A stretch of 64,000 nt of DNA, taken from Deltaproteobacteria bacterium. Lineage in GTDB: Bacteria > Desulfobacterota > Desulfuromonadia > Desulfuromonadales > BM103. How positions within the stretch are numbered: the first letter of the stretch is position 1; every line of letters starts with the position of its first letter. The translations under genes and the position numbers were made by a program. The stretch covers positions 44,596 through 108,595 of the forward strand of contig JAJRRB010000018.1 in NCBI GenBank assembly GCA_024279915.1, given 5' to 3'. Under the pieces are notes generated by a model, which saw only the letters and a program-made list of their open reading frames with translations, did not search any database and had not been told where the DNA came from. Shown here piece after piece: positions 9,444-16,922 of this stretch.

Positions 9444-9468
9444 CCCGGAGGTCTTGGTTTAGGTTTAT

Positions 9469-10212
9469 CTATTCCGTACTCAATCTGGCCAAAGCACCGC
9501 CATCGACAACCAAGGTCTGACCCGTTATAAACGATGCGTTGAGGTCGTCACAGAGGAAGAGGATTGACCTTGCCACCTCAGCAGGACGGCCAATCCTGCC
9601 GCATGGAGTTTTAAGCGCTAGCTCTGCCTTCATTGACTCAAACTTCCCTTTGGATAGATGACCACGGCTGAGACCTTCTTCAAGCATTCCAGTATCGACT
9701 GCCCCAGGCAGAATGGCGTTAACTCTTATCGACTTCTCGGACAACTCCAGGGCCGCAGCCCGTGTCAAAGAGACTAGGCCCCCTTTGCTAACGGCGTAAG
9801 CAGCAACATTCCGGGATGTCTGAACGGCGTGGACAGAGCTGACATTGACAACGGCAGCAGCTCTGCCCTCCAGATGCGGCGTCATCAACTTGATCCCGAG
9901 AAAACTGCCGGTGAGATTGACACCCAAGGTTTCAGCCCACTCATCCTCCGTCGTTTCGAGCAGGGATTTATTCAGTTGAATAGCAGCATTGTTGACCAAT
10001 GCATCCAGCCCAGTGTTCAGAAACGGCGAGGCAGCGATCTCTCGCCAGATTTCTGACTGTGAGATATCGCCTTGCCAGAAATTCACCAGGTCGAACGAAT
10101 GGTTGAAGGGCTGGCAGTCGACACCTAAAACTCGCCAGCCTGTCTCGGTGAAGAGACTGGCCGTTGCCTTCCCGATACCACCACACCCCCCTGTGATCAA
10201 AACAGTTTTCAT
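9469..10212 (-). CDS. SDR family oxidoreductase
   Basis: The 247-aa protein is a classical short-chain dehydrogenase: TGGCGGIG cofactor loop at residues 7-14, NNAA at 74-77, catalytic S125/S126, and Y139-x3-K143. The C-terminal SFITGQTLVVDGG segment is typical. It reduces or oxidises a small carbonyl or hydroxyl substrate with NAD(P). It overlaps the upstream 2-hydroxyacid dehydrogenase by 4 nt, and that gene overlaps the cytidylyltransferase by 4 nt, so the three are one translational unit and probably build one activated sugar. Confidence 0.88.
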   Translation of the reverse strand: MKTVLITGGCGGIGKATASLFTETGWRVLGVDCQPFNHSFDLVNFWQGDISQSEIWREIAASPFLNTGLDALVNNAAIQLNKSLLETTEDEWAETLGVNLTGSFLGIKLMTPHLEGRAAAVVNVSSVHAVQTSRNVAAYAVSKGGLVSLTRAAALELSEKSIRVNAILPGAVDTGMLEEGLSRGHLSKGKFESMKAELALKTPCGRIGRPAEVARSILFLCDDLNASFITGQTLVVDGGALARLSTE

Positions 10213-11156
10213 TCTAAAGTCCCTTCTAGAGTATCGAACAGATTGTTCAGGGTGTTTTCATGTACCCTCTCCCAGGCTTTCGGGCTACTGTTCGAATTGT
10301 GAGGGGCCAGCATGACGTTGCTCATCCTGTACAGTGGACTGTCCTGTGGAAGCGGCTCATCCTCAAACACATCCAGCGCAGCCCCGGCGATACGCTTCTG
10401 CCGCAAGGCCGATACCATGGCAGTCTCATCAATGATTGGCCCACGCGCCAGGTTGCAGATCATCGCTGTCGATTTCATAATTGAGAACTCTTCAGAACCC
10501 ATCAAGTGACGGCTGCTAGGATTGAGATCACAGTTCAACGTTACAAAATCTGATTGTGCCAGAAGAGCTTCTTTATCGACCATCTTGATCCCCGTTTCAT
10601 CGATAAAATCTTCAGGCATATCAACCAGGTCATTGCCAAGGAGTTTCACACCGAAAGGTCTGGCTCGGCGAGCTATCGCCTTCCCGATTTTACCTACACC
10701 GATAACACCAATAGTCGTTTCATTCAAGGCTCGCCCCGGTATTTTCCCCCAGTAGCCATTCTTCATCTGCACATCCATCCAAGGGAGCATCCGAGCAAAG
10801 CAAAGGATGTAACCTAGGACAGAATCTGCCACAGGGTGGGTAAAGGCATCCGGAGTATTTTTAACCGCAACGCCCAACTCCCTGCAAGCGGCAAGATCGA
10901 AGGAATCGATCCCTGTTCCCCACTTTGAGAGCACCTTGAGCCTGGGGATCGCCCTCTCCAGGACTTTACGGGTGAATTGGTCATCACCAGCAACGACACC
11001 ATCGATCTCCCCAACCAAATCGAGCAACTCCTGTTCAGAGAGTCTTTCATTGACCTCCGGCAGAACAATCTCAGCCTGATGTTTCTCAAACACCTGCCTG
11101 TATTCAGAGATGACCGGTTGCAGGTAGGGTGCTGAAACCAATATCTTCCATTTCAT
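10209..11156 (-). CDS. D-2-hydroxyacid dehydrogenase (phosphoglycerate dehydrogenase-like)
   Basis: The 315-aa protein has the D-isomer 2-hydroxyacid dehydrogenase layout: NAD-binding GVGKIG at 153-158, catalytic Arg in NLARGP, Glu in DVFEDEP and His in LAPHNSNSS. It lacks the regulatory ACT domain of serine-pathway SerA, and serine synthesis is not suggested by its neighbours. Its place between an SDR and a CMP-sugar synthetase points to oxidation or reduction of a sugar-acid carbon. Both ends overlap neighbours by 4 nt. Confidence 0.88.
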   Translation of the reverse strand: MKWKILVSAPYLQPVISEYRQVFEKHQAEIVLPEVNERLSEQELLDLVGEIDGVVAGDDQFTRKVLERAIPRLKVLSKWGTGIDSFDLAACRELGVAVKNTPDAFTHPVADSVLGYILCFARMLPWMDVQMKNGYWGKIPGRALNETTIGVIGVGKIGKAIARRARPFGVKLLGNDLVDMPEDFIDETGIKMVDKEALLAQSDFVTLNCDLNPSSRHLMGSEEFSIMKSTAMICNLARGPIIDETAMVSALRQKRIAGAALDVFEDEPLPQDSPLYRMSNVMLAPHNSNSSPKAWERVHENTLNNLFDTLEGTLE

Positions 11157-11851
11157 GGTTGAGCCCCTCCCACATTTTCACGGTTCAGGTAAAGCAACTC
11201 GGCGATCTGGAAATCTGATTCATCATCAATATCCCAAGACTCGACAGCGTCCATCTCGAACAGCAAGGGCTTTGCCCCTATACGATTATTACTCTTGAGA
11301 AGACTGTCCCGGCTGAAGATATATATACAGGAGTTCTCTTCAAAAACCGGCGGCAGATCCTGAGTACGGAGCAACCTTTCAGGGTCGTGATTGATCGGCT
11401 TACCTTGCTGGTCCCACAGTCTGGTCTGCAGACGCTTTACACTGAAAAGGGAATCGTGATCATTCTGCTTGGCAAGGAACGTGTTTATCGCTCTTGAGAT
11501 CGTTGCAGACGTAAGTAACGGATTGGTACTGTGTGTTTGGAGGTAGAGATCAGCCTGTCGCTTGGAGGGCGTATGTACCAGGACATCATTCATAGGGGTC
11601 AAGCCGTCGCGCAGATGCTCTGGCCTAGTCAGAACGGCAACCTCAGGGAAATGCTCGGCGGCGTCCTCAGTGATTATAGCACTGTCTGTATCGATGAGGA
11701 CTTTACTGATCTCAGGGCAAGCCAATAAACTTGAGACAATGCGGTGGTAAAGAGGTTTCCCAGCAAAAGGCCTGTAGTTCTTACCCGACACTCTTTCGCT
11801 TTGGTGGCGGATTGGGACAATCGCAACGATTTTTGGAATACGGTTGTTCAA
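11153..11851 (-). CDS. CMP-N-acylneuraminate synthetase-like cytidylyltransferase
   Basis: This 232-aa protein is the single-domain NeuA/KdsB type: the start IVAIVPIRHQSERVSGKNYR carries the nucleotide-binding Arg and Lys, and QTHSTNPLLTSATI and the final SWDIDDESDFQIAE match the family. Compared with the 382-aa fusion at 1098-2246 it has no HAD domain, and the glycine-rich loop is degenerate (RHQSERV rather than RGGSKS). It would activate a sugar acid with CTP. Being coupled to two dehydrogenases, it probably handles a different substrate from the first NeuA. Confidence 0.85.
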   Translation of the reverse strand: MNNRIPKIVAIVPIRHQSERVSGKNYRPFAGKPLYHRIVSSLLACPEISKVLIDTDSAIITEDAAEHFPEVAVLTRPEHLRDGLTPMNDVLVHTPSKRQADLYLQTHSTNPLLTSATISRAINTFLAKQNDHDSLFSVKRLQTRLWDQQGKPINHDPERLLRTQDLPPVFEENSCIYIFSRDSLLKSNNRIGAKPLLFEMDAVESWDIDDESDFQIAELLYLNRENVGGAQP

Positions 11852-11879
11852 TTTTCAGCCTATCGCATAAAACTTGCGT

Positions 11880-13052
11880 TTATCTTTTCAAGAAGCGCTT
11901 GAGAAATCGAGTGAGCTCATTACAATCAACGACAATATCCTGTCCTTTTTGGCGGCAGACAAAACTCGTGTAGTTGAAATTGAGTCCATTCGCAAGAGTA
12001 TAAAAGCAGGGGTTAATATACTCCCGGCCGAAAATCTCAAACACTTTAGTTTCCACTGGGGAGAAGATCATATTGGCCAATCCGGCGCCATGCGGCGCAA
12101 CAATCGTATCTGCCTGTGAAAACAACCTGACCTGATCAGAGAAACTCATCTCTTCAAGGACATATGTTTTAAACCCAAGGGGTTCAAGGCAATCAACGAG
12201 CTGTTCCTCATTGACAATTCTTCTTGCAATGGCCTTACGCCTTGACACAAAAATTCTCAGGGATCCTTTGCCGTTAGAATCATCAATGGCAAGACTTGAA
12301 AAAAGTTGTGCTTTTAGCCACTGGCAGGCTTGAATTGAGGTCCTTCCAGCTTGACGTCTAAATGATGGTAGCACAAATTTCTCAGCATGTAATACACTGG
12401 AATCCCATATTATTAAGTCCTCTTGAGTGTAACCAAGTAACTGCAAGGATTCAATCATCCAGTTGGGTGGGGTTCTATCAATCAACAACTTAGGTCTATT
12501 GCCTGTCCTCTTGACGTAGAAGTCCAGCCCCTCTAACCTTGTCAAACACTCGAGTAGCCAGTGAAAATATGCTTTGCTCCAAACGTTGACCAGGGAGCAG
12601 ATGACCTCGACCCTTGCCTGTGTGCGGACAGTACCCGGCAGAAGCATCTCCCGCATGGAGCCGTGGAGATCAACGGTCAGGTTAATAGACCTGTCCATAC
12701 AATCTTTTCTTGCTACTGCATTATCAAAAACGGGAGAAGAACCGAGAAAAGCCAGCGCAGCTGGGCCCATCAATTTCACATCTGGTAATTCACAAACGAA
12801 GGGAGGGGGAAATCTATAGCAACGGTTTATTCGTTTTATTTCCTCCGGGATATCAGAATCAGAAAGATGCTTGGGCTTTTGACAAATTACTTCCTCATCA
12901 GGGGTATTGAGCTGCTCAAACCAATATCCCCTGTTTTCAGAAATCTCACTTAACTTGTTTGAGTTGACAATCCGCTTTTTTAATATTGCGACAAGTAAAG
13001 ATCGATGGAGGCTGCGAATTCTACAAATAAATGTACTTATCAAATTCACCAC
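11880..13052 (-). CDS. GT61-family glycosyltransferase
   Basis: The 390-aa product matches the DUF563/GT61 capsular transferases. The C-terminal half has SQADTIVAPHGAGLANMIFS followed by KVFEIFGREYINPCFY, the most conserved part of the family. A YFHWLLECLTRLEG segment near the middle is the other hallmark. No membrane segment is seen. It is encoded between the CMP-sugar cassette and the cyclase-family gene in the same orientation. Confidence 0.85.
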   Translation of the reverse strand: MVNLISTFICRIRSLHRSLLVAILKKRIVNSNKLSEISENRGYWFEQLNTPDEEVICQKPKHLSDSDIPEEIKRINRCYRFPPPFVCELPDVKLMGPAALAFLGSSPVFDNAVARKDCMDRSINLTVDLHGSMREMLLPGTVRTQARVEVICSLVNVWSKAYFHWLLECLTRLEGLDFYVKRTGNRPKLLIDRTPPNWMIESLQLLGYTQEDLIIWDSSVLHAEKFVLPSFRRQAGRTSIQACQWLKAQLFSSLAIDDSNGKGSLRIFVSRRKAIARRIVNEEQLVDCLEPLGFKTYVLEEMSFSDQVRLFSQADTIVAPHGAGLANMIFSPVETKVFEIFGREYINPCFYTLANGLNFNYTSFVCRQKGQDIVVDCNELTRFLKRFLKR

Positions 13053-13122
13053 AGAATTAACTCACCCTCACAATTGCCTTGAATTCAACTATCAAGCATT
13101 CAAACTAAAAACAAGAGGTTCA

Positions 13123-13794
13123 TCAAGGGTCAGGTTTTTCAAGTTTCCTCAAGACAACCCGGGCCGGTGAGGCCTCAGCACCCACAACAGGCAAAGGAAG
13201 ACAAATAAGTTCATACAGACCTTCGTCTACACCACCAAGATTAAGTCCTTCAACGATCACAACTCCAGCAGAGAGGAGTATCTCATGCGTCCGGTTAGAA
13301 TCATGGAACCGCTGGACGGACAATCCGTCAACACCGACCAAGCTAAGAGATTGATCGATCAGCCACTCTGCCCCATCCAGTGTCAAGGCAGAAAAGTCTT
13401 CCCTGAAATGCATCTCACCAGCAGACCACAGCTGTGAGTTATCCGTTCTGATTAGGAGTCGTTCAACCCCGTTGGGCAGCGCCAAACGACTCAAGTCATC
13501 CGCTGTTACTGAAGCCTTTCCACACAGATTTGCCACATAGGCCTTACCGATCAAGACATCGAGTGGCAAGACGTCCACAGTGGCACCACTCTTCAGGAAA
13601 TGGCTCGGAGCGTCGATATGGGTCCCGTAATGACACCCCATGGAAAAGCTTGTTTCGTGATAACCATCCTCATCAATGGACGCGACATCCGAGACAACCA
13701 ACCCTGGGCTACCGGGCCAGGCTGGAAGTTCCGCAGTGATCGGCAGTGTGATATCAATGATTTTTGTCAACGTCATGTCCTTCGAGTTCAGCAT
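13123..13794 (-). CDS. Cyclase-family (kynurenine formamidase-like) hydrolase
   Basis: The roughly 223-aa protein has the metal-binding HYGTHIDAPSHF motif of the cyclase/KynB fold, preceded by ITLPITAELPAWPG and followed by a GVDGLSVQ segment. Known members hydrolyse N-formylkynurenine or cyclic amides, or act on polyketides. No tryptophan-degradation gene is nearby, so a role on an amide or lactone/lactam of a sugar precursor is the more natural guess. The start is uncertain: TTG 13800, ATG 13794 or ATG 13776; all overlap the upstream GT2 gene. Confidence 0.82.
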   Translation of the reverse strand: MLNSKDMTLTKIIDITLPITAELPAWPGSPGLVVSDVASIDEDGYHETSFSMGCHYGTHIDAPSHFLKSGATVDVLPLDVLIGKAYVANLCGKASVTADDLSRLALPNGVERLLIRTDNSQLWSAGEMHFREDFSALTLDGAEWLIDQSLSLVGVDGLSVQRFHDSNRTHEILLSAGVVIVEGLNLGGVDEGLYELICLPLPVVGAEASPARVVLRKLEKPDP

Positions 13795-14731
13795 AATCAA
13801 TAACTGGCCTGGCTTGACGTTGAGCAGACACGTCCCGTTTCATCAACTGCGTCTCCCCAGGGTAGTAAAACTTCTCTTTAAGCTGCCTTGAGACGCTACC
13901 ATGCTGCACATAACCACGATAAGTCCCCAAAAACTGCATAAAGCGAAAGACCGCTATCTCATTAATATTGCGCCAGAAGATAAACTCACGTGCGGCCTTA
14001 CAGGCATCACTGAACACATTCTTCGTGTACATGTGGAGAAAATCGTAAAAACCGAATCTTTCGTGTGGAAGAATCTCTTTCAGGGCAATCGCTTCCCTCC
14101 GGTATCGGTTGTAAAGAGCATTTGAAGATTCATTGTGGACATGAATGACCTCAGCGTTTGATTGATAAGCGATCTTGTACCCGGCACCCAGGAGTTGCTT
14201 AGCAAACGCAAGGTCTTCGAGGCCAGTCAGGCTTTCATCATAACGGAAACGTTCCCACAGACCTCTACGGACTGTAGCATTGGCATTATTACAAAAAGGA
14301 TGTCCCTGATTGGTTGACGACTGATCGGGAAACCACTTTGTGAACACCTGATGCTCTGAATACTTGGTTGTTTCATTCCCCCTTTGTTTACCATAGACCA
14401 AACCAACCCGTTCATCAGTAAAAGGCGTCAGCAGATTATCCAGCCAATCATGATGAATCGGGTAAACGTGCGCACTGACGATGACGAAGAACTCTCCCGC
14501 GGCAGCTTCGCAACCAACATTCAGTGAATATCCGAACGAAAAGTCCTCTTTCTTGATAGAGACGATCTTGATCGGGTAACGAGATGCTATCGCCAGGGTG
14601 GCGTCAGTGGACCCGGAATCAACCACAACGATCTCAAAATCCTTCATCTCCTGCTGGAGGATGCCAGAAAGCAATCGGCCAATATGCTCCTCTTCATTGT
14701 AACATCTTATTATGATTGAGATTTTAGGCAT
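13754..14731 (-). CDS. Family 2 glycosyltransferase
   Basis: The 325-aa protein has ISIIIRCYNEEEHIGRLL at its start, VVVDSGSTDAT, and a VSAHVYPIHHDWLD segment where the usual DxD is replaced by SAH, a variant seen in rhamnosyltransferase-like GT2 proteins. The C-terminal region has a GLEDLAFAKQLL motif that matches the catalytic ED of the family. It is followed with a short overlap by the cyclase gene, and preceded by a WbsX gene 8 nt away. Confidence 0.86.
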   Translation of the reverse strand: MPKISIIIRCYNEEEHIGRLLSGILQQEMKDFEIVVVDSGSTDATLAIASRYPIKIVSIKKEDFSFGYSLNVGCEAAAGEFFVIVSAHVYPIHHDWLDNLLTPFTDERVGLVYGKQRGNETTKYSEHQVFTKWFPDQSSTNQGHPFCNNANATVRRGLWERFRYDESLTGLEDLAFAKQLLGAGYKIAYQSNAEVIHVHNESSNALYNRYRREAIALKEILPHERFGFYDFLHMYTKNVFSDACKAAREFIFWRNINEIAVFRFMQFLGTYRGYVQHGSVSRQLKEKFYYPGETQLMKRDVSAQRQARPVIDYAELEGHDVDKNH

Positions 14732-14739
14732 AATGATCG

Positions 14740-15819
14740 CTACGAGTCTATCCCGAGGACTTCGTCTCTCACGACTTCCAGATAAGCCCTTCCAAACTTT
14801 AAATCAGGCTCAAGGTAATTTCCTTCAGCCCATTCATTCCAAGACTTTACAAATAGAATTTTTCGCTCATATGGTTTGTGACTACATCTTGTCAAAGCAT
14901 CTTTTACATGTGCCCTGAATAACTCAGGGCTAGCCCCCTTTAACACCACACCGCGATAGCCAAGTCTAGGAGTACGGTCCCACCCCGGCACAAGGGAGGG
15001 ATATTCATTGATTGGGATCTCACCGGCCTTAAGGAAAAATTTCATTGCATCACAGTAGTTGTAGATTTCAGGACGATTGAAAAATTTTCGGTATGTCATT
15101 AACAGTTTTTTCAAGTAAGTATTACCATTGATACCAGCATAAGAAATCTTGCGGTGATGAGAATAGGCACACGCATCAATACCATATTTTTCACATTGAC
15201 CCGATTGAACCCCTTCGCCAACAATGTGCAACCCCTTCAATCCAGCATCAATGGCCATTTCCCTCCAAAGGTCCAGTAATCTTCTTATCTCTGGAATTTG
15301 AAATGGAAGATAGATATAAAAAAGTGGCTTCCCATCGACAGTGATATAACGGTCATCACTGAATGCCCGCAGCAGATGACGAAAGTGTGCTTTATAATCA
15401 TCAAGTCCGGGGTACGTTTGTTTGGCAAGAACCTTCCCTTGGGATCCAAACCAGACTCCGGTCCAGTCGTGATTTGCCCATCCCAGACAAAACGGGAAAT
15501 CAGGGCGGCCAGAATTCAGAACTTCCTCGAAAGGACGTTGCAATAATTGCCGGCCATTGCCAAGCCAATAATGCCAATAACAGAATCCTTCGATACCGTG
15601 ATCTCTTGCCAAATCAGCTTGAGCGCACCTTGTCTCCGGAAGACGAAGATCATAGCACCCCAAATCTGCAGGGACATGAGGTTGGTAGTGCCCACGAAAC
15701 AAAGGGCGTGCCTTAGCAACAGAGACCCATTCAGTGAAACCATTGCCCCACCACTCATCATTTTCAGGGATAGGATGATACTGAGGGAGATAAAAGGCTA
15801 TCAAACGGGCTCTGTTCAT
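14740..15819 (-). CDS. WbsX-type glycan biosynthesis protein (GH99-like fold)
   Basis: This 359-aa protein has the WbsX (Glyco_tran_WbsX) signature: IAFYLPQYHPIPENDEWWG at residues 8-26, then FTEWVSVAKARPLF and a GFCYWHYW segment. The C-terminal WNEWAEGNYLEPD is also typical. These proteins are common in O-antigen and rhamnose-rich polysaccharide loci and resemble GH99 endomannosidases; the exact activity is not settled. No signal peptide is seen, which argues for a cytoplasmic role. Confidence 0.88.
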   Translation of the reverse strand: MNRARLIAFYLPQYHPIPENDEWWGNGFTEWVSVAKARPLFRGHYQPHVPADLGCYDLRLPETRCAQADLARDHGIEGFCYWHYWLGNGRQLLQRPFEEVLNSGRPDFPFCLGWANHDWTGVWFGSQGKVLAKQTYPGLDDYKAHFRHLLRAFSDDRYITVDGKPLFYIYLPFQIPEIRRLLDLWREMAIDAGLKGLHIVGEGVQSGQCEKYGIDACAYSHHRKISYAGINGNTYLKKLLMTYRKFFNRPEIYNYCDAMKFFLKAGEIPINEYPSLVPGWDRTPRLGYRGVVLKGASPELFRAHVKDALTRCSHKPYERKILFVKSWNEWAEGNYLEPDLKFGRAYLEVVRDEVLGIDS

Positions 15820-15871
15820 GTTGACGACATTAACTTATAATTAAAGTGCATATCTAGTCATAACAATAACA

Positions 15872-16906
15872 TCAAGCGTCCAGAATGTTTATCAATTCAC
15901 CCAAAACAGCATCGACTGACAAATCAGCTGCGGGCCCATCACTACGAAGAATGCGAACTAGATCCGACTTATCAAAAAAGCCGGCATAAGGCATATAGCG
16001 TTTGAATGAGCGATACTTTCCAAGCAAAATCACGCTTCTGGAATCAACTGCATTTGCCAAATGAGCTGGACCGCTGTCGACCCCAATAAAAACAGATCCT
16101 CTTTTAATTAATGCAGCGGTCTCCAGTATAGAAAGCTCCCCACACAAATCAAGGTAATGTCTTAACGATCCATCATTTAACAGAGGGGAAAGCCCAACCT
16201 CAACTATTTTGATATCGGGCTTGCGAGCATTGAACCTTCTTAATAATTCTCGCCATTTCTTTATAGTCCAATCGCGACAGCTTTCATTTGATAGACAGTG
16301 TATCACCACATAAGGATCGCTAAGATCATATTTTTCGAGCCCATCGTATACTTTACGGTTAATGTAAACCTTCGGTGCGATCATTGGGACGTCGATGTTC
16401 GCCGCCTTACAAAACACATTAATCAAACTACCAGAATGATAATAGTTGTCGAAATCTACCCCATTACTTCCGTCCTTTTTTTTAAGGAAAATACCACATA
16501 AATGGCAGAATCTGTTTTCAATATGAAGATCAACAACCGAGTCGAATATGTTTAATTTTACAAAAAGCAACCATTCCGTTGTGCATTTAACAGCTAACGT
16601 GTAATCAATAACCGGGTTACTATCTATAAGTTCTCTATATTTTTTTTCAACACACCATATTATAAAGGCTTCCGGATATTTTATCCTATACTGCTCTGCA
16701 ACAGGCTCACACGCTACAATATCGCCAAGATGTATGACTTTAGAAATGACAATGATTTTATTATTATTTTTTATAATTCCCAAAAATATCTTTATCAGAA
16801 ATATTTTTAAGAGATTAATCACACACGATAACCCCACACCGGCCATATGAATTTTTTTCTTAACAAATTGGTCTGTCAGCATATTCCCCATAAACCTAAT
16901 TAACAT
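15872..16906 (-). CDS. Family 9 glycosyltransferase (heptosyltransferase-like)
   Basis: The 344-aa protein has VSKVIHLGDIVACEPVAEQ, the acceptor-site start of ADP-heptose transferases, and GVDSGPAHLANAVDSRSVILLG near residue 275, the donor-site motif of GT9. It is probably a sugar transferase acting on an LPS core or exported glycan; donor not certain. The gene is visibly richer in A and T than its neighbours and has several in-frame Met codons at the start (residues 1, 6, 9), so the start is not firm. The base composition suggests separate acquisition. Confidence 0.82.
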   Translation of the reverse strand: MLIRFMGNMLTDQFVKKKIHMAGVGLSCVINLLKIFLIKIFLGIIKNNNKIIVISKVIHLGDIVACEPVAEQYRIKYPEAFIIWCVEKKYRELIDSNPVIDYTLAVKCTTEWLLFVKLNIFDSVVDLHIENRFCHLCGIFLKKKDGSNGVDFDNYYHSGSLINVFCKAANIDVPMIAPKVYINRKVYDGLEKYDLSDPYVVIHCLSNESCRDWTIKKWRELLRRFNARKPDIKIVEVGLSPLLNDGSLRHYLDLCGELSILETAALIKRGSVFIGVDSGPAHLANAVDSRSVILLGKYRSFKRYMPYAGFFDKSDLVRILRSDGPAADLSVDAVLGELINILDA

Positions 16907-16922
16907 TTGATTATTGTATCTA

